Part shown: positions 26,489-33,995 of the stretch, piece by piece
Layout: each line of letters begins with the position of its first letter
Numbering within the stretch: position 1 is the first letter of the stretch
Source of the DNA: Pseudomonas nitroreducens
Lineage (GTDB): Bacteria > Pseudomonadota > Gammaproteobacteria > Pseudomonadales > Pseudomonadaceae
Direction of reading: 5' to 3'
Assembly (NCBI RefSeq): GCF_014204515.1
Contig: NZ_JACHLI010000001.1
Location: 385,927 to 449,926 of the forward strand
DNA: 64,000 bases
Position numbers and translations under genes: made by a program
The notes under the pieces: generated by a model
Told to the model about the DNA's origin: nothing
Database searches by the model: none
The model's input: only the letters and a program-made list of their open reading frames with translations

Positions 26489-27171
26489 GTGCGGCTGCCT
26501 TCCCAGACGAATAGGGCGTGTTTGTCGGGATACTGCAGGCTGCGGCCGAAGATGAAGTCACCTTCGATCACGCGATCCACGCGCGCCATAATCGGTTTTA
26601 TCGCGTGCACGCCGCTGTTACCCAGCATGATGTAGCGCTTGACGCCGGTCAGGAGTTCTTCTTCGTCCACACCGATGATGTTGCCTTTATGCTCAGGCCG
26701 GCGCTCATCCCACCGGTGGGTTACCCAGGAGGCGACAACTACGTCCGGGCGCATTTCCTTCACGGCCTTGTTGCCGTCGATACGGATCACGTCGGGGCTA
26801 TAGGTGACTGGGGCCAAGTTTTCCGACTGATACAGGTCGATCAGCTCTTGATTCTCCTGTTGGTAGTTGTCCGTCATGGGGATACCAAGACCGCGTCCGA
26901 GCACGCCGTTTCCGGCGCCGATCTCGATTGCGTTGCGGCTCGGGCTGACTTCCATGATCAGCTCGTTGATCACGTCTAGGAGTTCGAATGTCGGCAGACC
27001 GTAGAGACCAATACCCGCGCAGAAGACCGACCGAGATTGCTGCGAGAATTGGCGGTAGAAAGCCGCTGGCATGACTTTCAGGCGCATGCCATCCAGCGCT
27101 TCGCGAGCGAGGGTCATTACCTCTTCAGGGTTGATGTCTTTGAGCATCGTCCCGGTTTGGTCTTCGAACAT
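26485..27171 (-). CDS. SAM-dependent methyltransferase-like protein
   Basis: 228 residues. A-I-E-I-G-A-G-N-G-V-L-G-R-G-L-G (middle of the N-terminal half) matches the glycine-rich SAM-binding motif I of class I methyltransferases, and D-V-V-V-A-S-W-V-T-H matches a motif IV-type strand. The substrate cannot be told; the neighbouring zinc-finger proteins hint at a nucleic acid or protein target, but that is speculation. The start is placed at ATG 27171, with AGGTG upstream; an internal ATG at 27147 is possible, and longer versions extend into the divergent promoter region. It is first in the minus-strand trio. Confidence 0.65.
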   Translation of the reverse strand: MFEDQTGTMLKDINPEEVMTLAREALDGMRLKVMPAAFYRQFSQQSRSVFCAGIGLYGLPTFELLDVINELIMEVSPSRNAIEIGAGNGVLGRGLGIPMTDNYQQENQELIDLYQSENLAPVTYSPDVIRIDGNKAVKEMRPDVVVASWVTHRWDERRPEHKGNIIGVDEEELLTGVKRYIMLGNSGVHAIKPIMARVDRVIEGDFIFGRSLQYPDKHALFVWEGSRT

Positions 27172-27334
27172 GATGGAGCACCTGGAGAATCGAGGCGGCA
27201 TCTTGCCAGAACGCACCTCCGATTGGCAGCGTCATCGCAAAATAATTGCGCGTAGCGGCACAAATACCCCTTGCTCCATCATGTCAAAGTGATACACTGT
27301 GTTCATCGAATCGCATGCAGGGCAGGAGCCCGAG

Positions 27335-27676
27335 ATGACCAAAAAATACAATCTGCGCAACTGTCTGTACTGCAAGGGCTCCAAGTTCGGGATTTCCAGC
27401 AATGACCAGGACAACTTCTACGTATGCTGCGATACCTGTGGCTGTGACGGCCCGGCGGCTGACACTGTAGAACTCGCAGTTGATGCCTGGAACAACCCCG
27501 AGTGTTTCGCGGTCGGCACCGGTAACGGCATGCTGATCAAGGTCGTCATCAGTCAGGGAGATCTGACAGAGGAAGGCTGCACGGCTGATGAGCTGCGCAA
27601 CCGGGTCTTGAAGGCCCTCGATGATGCCGCGCCCCAGCTGCCGGGCTTCAATGTTGAAATCGAAGTGCAGGTCTGA
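27335..27676 (+). CDS. Lar-like zinc-ribbon protein
   Basis: 113 residues. The N-terminal C-L-Y-C (residues 10-13), then V-C-C-D-T-C-G-C-D-G-P and later A-V-D-A-W-N, follow the pattern of Lar-type restriction-alleviation proteins (C-x-x-C, C-x-x-C-G-x-x-G-P, A-x-x-x-W-N). Lar proteins modulate type I restriction in phages and prophages. The short C-terminal half here is not typical, so an anti-restriction role is plausible but unproven. The ATG follows CAGGAG. It diverges from the methyltransferase-like gene and starts a plus-strand group of five small genes. Confidence 0.65.
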   Translation: MTKKYNLRNCLYCKGSKFGISSNDQDNFYVCCDTCGCDGPAADTVELAVDAWNNPECFAVGTGNGMLIKVVISQGDLTEEGCTADELRNRVLKALDDAAPQLPGFNVEIEVQV

Positions 27677-27715
27677 ATCTTTCAATCCTGCCTCCCAAGC
27701 AAGGACGCTACGTCA

Positions 27716-28291
27716 ATGTCGACCGCAATCATCGCCAAGCCTGAGCCTTTCCAGTGCACTGACACCCACGAGGTCTTCTCGGAGATCACGGACTGCCTGC
27801 GCAGCCGTATCCGCCCGGTGTCCCTGGAGGAGGTGCGCGAGTACCTGCTCGAAGCAAGCTTGGACGCTCCCATCGAGCTGATTATTGAGACGCTCGAAGC
27901 CCTGGCTGAAGTTCAGCCCTTCCGCAAGGTCGAGGGCGGCCTCTGGGTTCACGACCACAGCTATAGCGCTCTGCACCTGAAACGCGACTGGGTGTGGCCG
28001 CCCTATGTTCCCGGCTATTCATGCCTTGCAGTCGCGGTTGAGCCCACTGGCTGGCGACTACTCTGGCTCGACAAGGACGGCCACGTCTGTTCGCATCTGG
28101 ATTTGAAGTACGCCAAGCAAGTACCTTCGCTGCCGACCATCGAATGGCCCTTCGAGGATGGTTACCTGGCGAAGGAAGATGATTTCTGGAACCTGAGCGT
28201 CTCGGCCGTCTTTGACTCCAACTTCGTTGTCTCCGACCCCGATGCGTTGCCCGAAGCGGCAACAACTACCGGCCTGCCCCAGGCCCACTAA
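27716..28291 (+). CDS. Unknown 191-aa protein
   Basis: 191 residues, soluble. The N-terminal region (about residues 20-65) reads like a winged-helix-type segment: helices with V-S-L-E-E-V-R-E-Y-L-L and I-I-E-T-L-E-A-L-A-E-V, followed by F-R-K-V-E-G-G-L-W-V-H as the wing. The middle is rich in tryptophan. No named family is recognised. The ATG follows AAGGAC, and 39 bases separate it from the Lar-like gene, so the two are likely co-expressed. Confidence 0.65.
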   Translation: MSTAIIAKPEPFQCTDTHEVFSEITDCLRSRIRPVSLEEVREYLLEASLDAPIELIIETLEALAEVQPFRKVEGGLWVHDHSYSALHLKRDWVWPPYVPGYSCLAVAVEPTGWRLLWLDKDGHVCSHLDLKYAKQVPSLPTIEWPFEDGYLAKEDDFWNLSVSAVFDSNFVVSDPDALPEAATTTGLPQAH

Positions 28292-28335
28292 TCCAGGCGG
28301 GCAGGGTGTCTGCCCCACACGGAGATAGCAAAGTG

Positions 28336-28542
28336 ATGACCAAACAAGAACTGCAAGGCAAGGAAATAACCCGCGCAGCGGTTGCCCGGATCGCCAGCAT
28401 TGCCGGCGAGAGCTCCGCCGCCGCCCAGGCCATCGCGCACGCTGACGGCCTCAAAGCTCAAGGCCTCGATGTTGCCTTCTTTAACGTGGACGGTGTCTAC
28501 GTTGTTCGCTCGAAGAAACCCAAGGCCGCAGCCCCGGCCTGA
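28336..28542 (+). CDS. Small unknown protein
   Basis: 68 residues, with an alanine-rich amphipathic helix (A-A-V-A-R-I-A-S-I-A-G-E-S-S-A-A-A-Q-A-I) followed by a short beta-rich end and a lysine/proline/alanine tail. The start could also be the GTG immediately before the ATG (28333), which lies at better distance from GGAG. It stands eight bases before the next gene and is probably in the same operon. No function can be assigned. Confidence 0.55.
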   Translation: MTKQELQGKEITRAAVARIASIAGESSAAAQAIAHADGLKAQGLDVAFFNVDGVYVVRSKKPKAAAPA

Positions 28543-28549
28543 GGAGTAG

Positions 28550-28819
28550 ATGATGTCAGACTACACCGCAGAGTGCGCTGAAGCGGGTATCGACCCGAAG
28601 GTGGTCGAACGCTACCGGAAGCGGCTCGAGAAGCTTCTTGCGGAGATGAACAAGGATGGCATCCAGGTCTTCGGCGGCGGCGATGGGTCGTCTCTGCGGC
28701 CGATCCATGGCGACGACATGATCTCGCGCCTGATCCTCGCCGACATCAACGCCTTCAACCTCGACGGTGGCGCTGGTGCTTACAAGATCGAGAGCGATGG
28801 ACTCACACGCGGCGAATAG
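28550..28819 (+). CDS. Small unknown protein
   Basis: 89 residues, rich in charged residues, with a central glycine-rich turn (Q-V-F-G-G-G-D-G-S-S). Two adjacent ATG codons (28550, 28553) follow GAGGAG; the second has the more usual spacing. No signal peptide, membrane segment or known motif. It belongs to the co-directional group 27335-29374. Confidence 0.55.
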   Translation: MMSDYTAECAEAGIDPKVVERYRKRLEKLLAEMNKDGIQVFGGGDGSSLRPIHGDDMISRLILADINAFNLDGGAGAYKIESDGLTRGE

Positions 28820-28852
28820 CCGCCCGCGCGCATTCAGGAAAACCTATTTCCA

Positions 28853-29374
28853 ATGATCCCCAGCGTCGACTACCGGGCAGCCCATGCGTTCGCCCTGGCC
28901 AACATCTCGGAACTTGCCGGCGATGTCCTTCACTGGCGCCAGCGCGCCAAGATGAAAAAGGCCGGCAAGCTCAATGAGCTGGCCAACCTGTGCAAACCGT
29001 TCTCGGCCCTGGATGGCCACTTCAACGCCGCCCGCGACATGGTGATGAAGATCGCCCTGGAGCAGGCGATGGATCAGCCCGTGGCCGGGCCGGTTGTCTC
29101 TCCGTACTCGATGCACGGCGACATCACCGAGCGCGAGCGGGACATGCGCGATCATGAATCCTACCGCCGGCTCATGCCCAAGCTCGTACAGCTGGTAGAT
29201 GCGGCAGGTCAAATGTCTGATCCCGAGCTTATCGCCTGGGAGGCCGCGCTGCCGTTCGATGAGCTGATCCAGTACATCGGCATCACCCATGATCGAAACA
29301 CGCTCAAGGCCAACGTCGACGCCGCGCGACGCACCCTTCGCTGCAGTGCAGGGGAGCTGAAGGCAGCTAGCTAA
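28853..29374 (+). CDS. Unknown 173-aa helical protein
   Basis: 173 residues, all-helical in appearance, no motif recognised. A basic segment near residues 28-38 (H-W-R-Q-R-A-K-M-K-K-A-G-K) may contact nucleic acid. The ATG follows AGGAAA. Its 3' end overlaps the convergent gene at 29367 by eight bases, with no terminator between, so the two transcripts would overlap at their ends. Last gene of the plus-strand group. Confidence 0.65.
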   Translation: MIPSVDYRAAHAFALANISELAGDVLHWRQRAKMKKAGKLNELANLCKPFSALDGHFNAARDMVMKIALEQAMDQPVAGPVVSPYSMHGDITERERDMRDHESYRRLMPKLVQLVDAAGQMSDPELIAWEAALPFDELIQYIGITHDRNTLKANVDAARRTLRCSAGELKAAS

Positions 29375-29972
29375 GGTTGCCTTCCGGCTCTGGATAGATG
29401 CTCTGTAGCGTTCCGTTCAGGAGTTGAAGTGCCAGGTGCAGGCCAGTGATGACGCTGCTGACGTAGACAATCTCGTCCACATACCCCTCCTGCGCTGGCG
29501 CCTTGGTCATCTCGACTTCGATGGCCTTCAGGTGTCTGCTGCCCGTTTCGATCCAGCTCTCGACTTGGTTCTCCAGCCCGTGGAGCTGTTCATCGGTTAG
29601 CGCAATCTCCTTCAGCAACCTCTCGTAGTATTGCGGCGACAGACGCACTAGCTTTGGGTTCTCGGCTATCTCGTAGGTGTTGAGCGCGTTGCCGCCGTAC
29701 ATGGTGTCCTGCAGCGCCTCATCGAGCTCGCCGCGCAGGTAGTGTGAGAGGATCAACACGCCGTCATAGCGTCCGTTGTAGCGTCTGCATTTTTCATCCT
29801 GGGGGACGCCACGCACAATGGCCGACACGCGCATGGCGCTGGCCATCCGGCCGATGTGGCCGGCGAGATCCTCGATTGCGTAGATAAGCTGCACTCGCTG
29901 GTTGCCGCTGAGGTCATGCTTTACCAGGCGCTTTGCGTACAGGTTCTTGGTGAAAGGGCTGATGTACAGCAA
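29367..29972 (-). CDS. Unknown 201-aa protein
   Basis: 201 residues, soluble and helix-rich, with no recognised motif. It begins M-L-Y-I-S-P-F-T-K-N-L-Y-A-K-R. The ATG is preceded, on the minus strand, by AAGGAGTG. It diverges from the membrane-protein cluster starting at 30128. The intervening 155 bases hold an inverted repeat, GGAATC/GATTCC (30008-30027), and an AT-rich AATATATG stretch, which suggests promoters in both directions. Confidence 0.65.
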   Translation of the reverse strand: MLYISPFTKNLYAKRLVKHDLSGNQRVQLIYAIEDLAGHIGRMASAMRVSAIVRGVPQDEKCRRYNGRYDGVLILSHYLRGELDEALQDTMYGGNALNTYEIAENPKLVRLSPQYYERLLKEIALTDEQLHGLENQVESWIETGSRHLKAIEVEMTKAPAQEGYVDEIVYVSSVITGLHLALQLLNGTLQSIYPEPEGNLS

Positions 29973-30007
29973 GGCACACTCCTTGGTACGAGCAATTTAG
30001 GTGCAAA

Positions 30008-30027
30008 GGAATCCGGTTCCAGATTCC
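30008..30027. promoter_or_regulatory. Inverted repeat in divergent promoter region
   Basis: GGAATC and GATTCC form an inverted repeat with an eight-base centre. It lies between the 29367 gene (minus) and the membrane-protein cluster (plus), just before an AATATATG stretch that could supply a -10 box. A candidate operator controlling the divergent pair. Confidence 0.35.
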
Positions 30028-30127
30028 GATGAAAGGTGACAATATATGTGAAATTGTGATGCCGGCAATCCGGTATGCCCACTTTTCAGGGTGCTAAGCC
30101 ATTCGCCGGCATGCCCTTGTTCAGGGA

Positions 30128-30436
30128 ATGTCCTCTATGTCCGCTTCGAAATCTGTGTGGCGACGGTTCTTCAGGAACCTTTTCCCATGGGGAATTTCCT
30201 TCTGCAAGGAGTGTATGGACTCGGAGCTGTTTGTCTTCTACGTGGCAGCCGCAGCTTTTGGGCTCGTATCCTGGGCGCTCGGCCAGATCATGATGTATGC
30301 CGGGATGCTGAGTCCCGACCTTGACGCTGCTTCTGCTTTCTCCGCAGGGATGGAGACGGCGGCTTTGATCTTCGTCGGCCTAATCGCTGTCGTTCGCTTT
30401 TTCAACTCGGTGGTGTCCTTCGATGAAAATCCGTAA
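30128..30436 (+). CDS. Two-TM small membrane protein M1
   Basis: 102 residues. An N-terminal F-F-R-N-L-F-P-W motif (about residues 14-21) is followed by a hydrophobic helix (about 33-57) and a second (about 72-92), and a short tail V-V-S-F-D-E. The motif and the two-helix plan recur in the next ten genes. The inner-membrane location is inferred from hydrophobicity. Alternative start ATG 30137. It begins a set of 11 co-directional, mostly overlapping genes. Function unknown. Confidence 0.7.
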   Translation: MSSMSASKSVWRRFFRNLFPWGISFCKECMDSELFVFYVAAAAFGLVSWALGQIMMYAGMLSPDLDAASAFSAGMETAALIFVGLIAVVRFFNSVVSFDENP

Positions 30437-30644
30437 GCGCTCCTGCCGGCGCCGGCCTGTGCCCAGCTTCTACAAGGTCATCAGGCGTTTCTTCCTCTGT
30501 ATGGGCGCTCTGTTCGCGCTCACTGTGGCGGTGATCCTTCAGTACGGTGCTTTCTCGCTGGTGTACGGGATGATCAAGGAATCAAACAGTGGTGAGATCC
30601 CTTGTTTTCAGCGAAGCCATAGAGCTGCGGGTGCTTGTCGATGA
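30423..30644 (+). CDS. Single-TM small membrane protein M2
   Basis: 73 residues. A very basic N-terminus (K-I-R-K-R-S-C-R-R-R) leads into one hydrophobic helix (about residues 23-50). It lacks the second helix of its neighbours and the P-W motif, so it may be a shortened member. It overlaps M1 by 14 bases and M3 by an ATGA junction, indicating coupled translation. Unknown function. Confidence 0.55.
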   Translation: MKIRKRSCRRRPVPSFYKVIRRFFLCMGALFALTVAVILQYGAFSLVYGMIKESNSGEIPCFQRSHRAAGACR

Positions 30645-31087
30645 GCCTTTCACGATGGAGTGACGAGGGGAAATGCCCCACCGTGAAGGCAAGCTTGCTG
30701 CAATTCTTGATCTCAACTCGATTCTGGTCGCGTGCCTTGAGGTCTTTCGCCTTTGTGGCTGGAGTGCTTTTCCTGGATTGGCTCCTAATCTGCATTCTGG
30801 CCACTGTGTTCAGGGCTGTCAGCTGTGCTGGCTGGTACTTCCCGTCATGTGATACCCCTATGGACTGGTTCGGATTATCTTCGACCATTCTTGGCATTTT
30901 TCTAGCCGGTTTCTCTCTTGGCGCCTGGACTGTTGCCTATTGGTGTTGGCGCCTCTGGCGTTTTGTTGGGCGGAAGATCCATCGACTCATGATGGACGCC
31001 TTCCACTTCGAAGATCAGAAAACTGTATCCACGGCAGAGACTGCCCTGGAGCGCCTCAAGGGGATTGTGAATGACCGTCAGCTGTAG
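30641..31087 (+). CDS. Two-TM small membrane protein M3
   Basis: 148 residues with two long hydrophobic stretches: one rich in F/V/L around residues 30-58, the other around 77-105 (F-G-L-S-S-T-I-L-G-I-F-L-A-G-F). A basic linker and an amphipathic C-terminal helix with M-M-D-A-F-H-F-E-D follow. I start it at ATG 30641, which overlaps the M2 stop as ATGA; an in-frame TTG six bases earlier is less likely. It overlaps M4 by 17 bases. Unknown function. Confidence 0.65.
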   Translation: MSLSRWSDEGKCPTVKASLLQFLISTRFWSRALRSFAFVAGVLFLDWLLICILATVFRAVSCAGWYFPSCDTPMDWFGLSSTILGIFLAGFSLGAWTVAYWCWRLWRFVGRKIHRLMMDAFHFEDQKTVSTAETALERLKGIVNDRQL

Positions 31088-31487
31088 CCTTGGGCGCATT
31101 GCCCGAAATTTCTGGCCCTGGCTTTGTGCTGTGATGCCTGGCTTCCTGGCCAAGGCAGGTAAGGGCATCTTCTGGGTTGCTTTCTACATGACCACTAGCG
31201 CCTGCATTCCAATCCTGGTGTTCGTGCTTGTCGATTGGAGCCTGTCTGGAAATCTTCCAGAAACCTGGAACAGTCGTTCTTTGCTTCAGATGTACGGCTT
31301 GGGCTGGAGCTTTATGCTGATGGCCGTGGTGGTGTTGATTGTCGCCGCAGTCGTTATCGCAGGCCCTTGGTACTTGCTCTATCTGATCATCAGAGAAATT
31401 TGCGCTTTCGATCCTGAGGGAGCGGAGCCGGTAGGTTCTGGTGATGGTGGTGATCAATCTGGAGCCGAGAGCCATGACCGAAGCTAA
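31071..31487 (+). CDS. Two-TM small membrane protein M4
   Basis: 138 residues: an I-A-R-N-F-W-P-W motif near residues 10-17, helix 1 about 33-54, helix 2 about 78-104, and then the C-terminal signature R-E-I-C-A-F-D-P-E-G followed by a Gly/Ser/Asp-rich tail. The combination of an N-terminal R-N-x-x-P-W and a C-terminal I-C-x-F/Y-D-P is shared with M5 and, more loosely, M6 and M11. Start and end overlap M3 and M5. Unknown function. Confidence 0.7.
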   Translation: MTVSCSLGRIARNFWPWLCAVMPGFLAKAGKGIFWVAFYMTTSACIPILVFVLVDWSLSGNLPETWNSRSLLQMYGLGWSFMLMAVVVLIVAAVVIAGPWYLLYLIIREICAFDPEGAEPVGSGDGGDQSGAESHDRS

Positions 31488-31851
31488 GTGCACACCGGGC
31501 CGTTTCACTCGAAATTTGCTGCCTTGGGCACTTGGAGTCGTGGTGATTCCTCTCTGTCGAAAGGTCATCGCAAAGTGGAAGCCCTGTCTCCTGGTGTTGC
31601 TGTTCCTACTCGGTTCGTACTGCTCCAGCAAGTGCCTCATCTGGCTCGATCAGCTACCGCCTCATGACGACCTGCATTGGATACCTGGTCTGTTCCTGGA
31701 CATCGCTAACGGAGTGGTGCCTTTCATGTTGATCTGCTTTCTGGCGCTGTGTTTGATCTTGGGCGTTCCTGCTTTGGCCAGGCGTGCCTATCGAGGCCTC
31801 AGGGCCTTGGCTGAGTCGATCTGCAATTACGACCCAAAGGGGTCGAATTAA
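31474..31851 (+). CDS. Two-TM small membrane protein M5
   Basis: 125 residues with F-T-R-N-L-L-P-W near residues 11-18, two helices (about 37-58 and 79-100) and the C-terminal signature E-S-I-C-N-Y-D-P-K-G. The start ATG 31474 follows GGAG; the frame is open further upstream, but the N-terminal motif position matches M4 only from here. It overlaps M4 by 14 bases. A 56-base gap separates it from M6. Confidence 0.7.
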   Translation: MTEAKCTPGRFTRNLLPWALGVVVIPLCRKVIAKWKPCLLVLLFLLGSYCSSKCLIWLDQLPPHDDLHWIPGLFLDIANGVVPFMLICFLALCLILGVPALARRAYRGLRALAESICNYDPKGSN

Positions 31852-31907
31852 CCTGTCGCCGGCATAGGCTGGCGACATCCATTCATCATCGATAGGAGAT
31901 CGGCAGG

Positions 31908-32339
31908 GTGAGTGATCCGAAAAAAGCGGCCAGTAATGCTTCGAACCAGTGCACTGCTTCGCTGTTTTTCCGCAAGTTGATCCCATGGCTCGTGACTGAG
32001 ATGCGAGGCGAGCTTGGGCAAAAGCTGAAGTTTTTCGTGAAAATGACAGGGCTTTTTGCAGGAGGCCTCACCGGGCTGTTCCTTGGCCTTGCCGTTGCAG
32101 CGTATGCGATTGGCTGGATCTGCGCTTGGATCGGCTACCCGTTCAACCTCCTGTACCCAGGCCGCAGCCCAAGCTACAGAGATATCATGTTGCTGGGTCT
32201 CATCCTCCTGATCATGGGTGTATCCTTGTTCATTGGTATCAAAGGGCTCATCGGAAGGTTGATCGAGTGCATTCGCGCACTGCGCCGGTTCGCAGCAAAG
32301 GTCTGCTCCTACGGCTCGAAGGAAGGTGCCGGCGCATGA
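31908..32339 (+). CDS. Two-TM small membrane protein M6
   Basis: 143 residues, GTG start. F-F-R-K-L-I-P-W lies near residues 20-27; helix 1 (about 46-72) is glycine-rich (G-L-F-A-G-G-L-T-G-L-F-L-G) and helix 2 is about 93-115. The C-terminus A-K-V-C-S-Y-G-S-K-E-G is a degenerate form of the I-C-x-Y-D-P signature. The stop overlaps the M7 start (ATGA). Likely inner-membrane; role unknown. Confidence 0.7.
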   Translation: MSDPKKAASNASNQCTASLFFRKLIPWLVTEMRGELGQKLKFFVKMTGLFAGGLTGLFLGLAVAAYAIGWICAWIGYPFNLLYPGRSPSYRDIMLLGLILLIMGVSLFIGIKGLIGRLIECIRALRRFAAKVCSYGSKEGAGA

Positions 32340-32835
32340 GTTACCTCAAGTCTAAGTTCCTCGACCTGGTGCATGTCATGCGAAAGCACTGTGTGCTGTC
32401 CTGGGGGGCTTCTACCTGGTCTTCTCGTACCCGCTCGGCTCCGTCCTCTACGAACATGGGCTGTGCATCTTCGATCCTACGGGCATCCAGGCCTTTCGGT
32501 CACAGATGTCAGATGCAGGCAGAGTTGCTGTAGCCTCGTACTTCATGGGCCACCTGGTTTTGTCCTCAATCGTCACCGTGCTCCTGTGCATATACTGGTT
32601 CATCACGCAGCGAGGCCCGGCAGTAGAGCTGAAGTGTGAAGGCCCGCCGCTCTATGGGCGCGACTTTCGTTTCAATGGCCAGGGCCTGGTTTTTGAGGGC
32701 GAATGGGCGGCCGGACACACCAATGCTGATGCGTACTCTCAGCGAGCCAGCATCGGCGCCCCTGTGGCAAAGCACACTCGCCGGGCGCCGCCGGCACTAG
32801 ATGACGAGACTGATGTTGGAGGCGCGCATGCGTAA
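32336..32835 (+). pseudogene. Two-TM membrane protein M7, frameshifted in a G tract
   Basis: The ATG at 32336 overlaps the M6 stop, as at other junctions in this cluster, and reads M-S-Y-L-K-S-K-F-L-D-L-V-H-V-M-R-K-H before losing its hydrophobic character. Moving to the -1 frame at the G6 run (32403-32408) restores a hydrophobic helix (G-F-Y-L-V-F-S-Y-P-L-G-S-V-L-Y), a second helix (about 32530-32600) and a soluble tail to 32835. The gene is therefore either disrupted, mis-sequenced by one base, or expressed by slippage on the G run. The downstream part could also be made alone from ATG 32506. Confidence 0.65.
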
Positions 32836-33238
32836 GGCTCAAGCTGCTTCCGCCATGGTTGAACTGCTTCTCGCAGTCCTGGACTGGATGACCAGCCGTC
32901 TGTGCCTGCTGGTGCGTCTGGCGTTCCAACTCCTGATTGCCGTCCTGTCCCTGGCGGTCAGCTTTGTAGCTGGTCTCACCCTGTTTTTAATCCTGGGTCT
33001 GCAGCTCCATTACCTCGGAAAAACCATCGTTACCTTCAGGCCAGGAGCCTTCAGTCACTTCCACTCATCGCTGGCCGCAAAACTCGTTCCGGCTATGGCT
33101 GATGGTGCTGTGGTGGCTGTTTGTCTGGTTGCGGCCGCCGGCATTGGCTACTTCCTGTATCGCGACTTCTCCAACTACACCAATGACCCGTCAAGGCGTT
33201 ACGACGTCCTCAAGGGATTGGTAGGGCGTAGACGATGA
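32828..33238 (+). CDS. Two-TM small membrane protein M8
   Basis: 136 residues. Helix 1 is long (about residues 22-55), helix 2 about 88-106, with a basic C-terminal tail (G-R-R-R). No P-W motif. I start it at ATG 32828, which has GGAGG six bases upstream; an in-frame ATG at 32801 lacks a ribosome site. It overlaps M7 by eight bases and M9 by an ATGA junction, so M7-M9 are translationally coupled. Unknown function. Confidence 0.7.
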   Translation: MRKAQAASAMVELLLAVLDWMTSRLCLLVRLAFQLLIAVLSLAVSFVAGLTLFLILGLQLHYLGKTIVTFRPGAFSHFHSSLAAKLVPAMADGAVVAVCLVAAAGIGYFLYRDFSNYTNDPSRRYDVLKGLVGRRR

Positions 33239-33624
33239 CCGGGGTGCCTCTTCGTCGGCATCTTGGGGACTGGGCGTCCACGCGCTTTCGCCAGGGTGCC
33301 CATGGCATCGCCAGGGCGGTGATGTACCTGGCGCTCCTGGTGGGCGGTGCTATCGCCACCCTGGCGGTGATCGCCATGGTGGGCTGGTTGGTTTCCCTCT
33401 CGGGCATCACCGTGCTGCATGGCAATGACCTGTCGATCCTGCAGGCGCACCTGGGCCTGCCTGGGCATCTGATCCAAGGGGTTTTCCTGGGCACCGCCAT
33501 TTTTTCGTTGCTTGGACTGGCCGGGCTGATCGGCTGGCTGATTTTCCGAGCCATCAGGTTGTTTTCCGCCGGGCGCGAAAAGGCGTTTCAACCCAACCTG
33601 GCTGCCCATAGGAGCGCGCCATGA
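33235..33624 (+). CDS. Two-TM small membrane protein M9
   Basis: 129 residues with helix 1 about 27-54 (A-L-L-V-G-G-A-I-A-T-L-A-V-I-A-M) and helix 2 about 78-106, each glycine/alanine-rich, and a basic cytoplasmic-type tail. ATGA overlaps at both ends tie it to M8 and M10. The N-terminal region is R/H-rich without the P-W motif. Role unknown; the small-residue patterns in the helices suggest helix-helix packing, possibly with other cluster products. Confidence 0.7.
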   Translation: MTGVPLRRHLGDWASTRFRQGAHGIARAVMYLALLVGGAIATLAVIAMVGWLVSLSGITVLHGNDLSILQAHLGLPGHLIQGVFLGTAIFSLLGLAGLIGWLIFRAIRLFSAGREKAFQPNLAAHRSAP

Positions 33625-33923
33625 TCTGGAATTTCTTTGTCGTGCTGGCCCGAGTCATTTACCAGCTGGCCCAGCTTGGTGGTTTTCTGATCGTTGCCCT
33701 GTTGATGCCTGGCTGGGTCATGGGCCAGGTTGGGTGGGAGATCGTAGGCTACGAGAGCATGAACGAGTCGGGCAGGGCGGTGAGCCACCCCACGCTCCTG
33801 CTGGCCATGATCAACAGCATGTTTGTCTGCGCCGGGGGCATGTTCCTGTTCTTTGTTGGCCTCGAAATGGCCAAGGAACATGCGGCGGCAAAGGCCAAGA
33901 GAGAAGCCGCCGGAAATTCGTAA
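33621..33923 (+). CDS. Two-TM small membrane protein M10
   Basis: 100 residues. Two hydrophobic helices (about 17-38 and 62-83) are joined by a short polar loop (E-S-M-N-E-S-G-R). The C-terminal tail is a charged Ala/Lys/Glu helix. It starts within the M9 stop (ATGA). M9 and M10 are the most GC-rich of the set. No motif beyond the two-helix plan. Unknown function. Confidence 0.65.
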   Translation: MIWNFFVVLARVIYQLAQLGGFLIVALLMPGWVMGQVGWEIVGYESMNESGRAVSHPTLLLAMINSMFVCAGGMFLFFVGLEMAKEHAAAKAKREAAGNS

Positions 33924-33995
33924 TCGGAGCTAAATTGCCGGTTACAGTCGATTTCTGCGTTACAACACGCACTTTATTGCCGATTGAGGATTTCC

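Noticed and set aside
32506..32835. Treating the 109-codon frame from 32506 as a complete independent gene
   Set aside because: The hydrophobic frame extends upstream of that ATG to the G6 tract and joins a coupled start at 32336, so a frameshifted longer gene explains the sequence better, though internal initiation remains possible.
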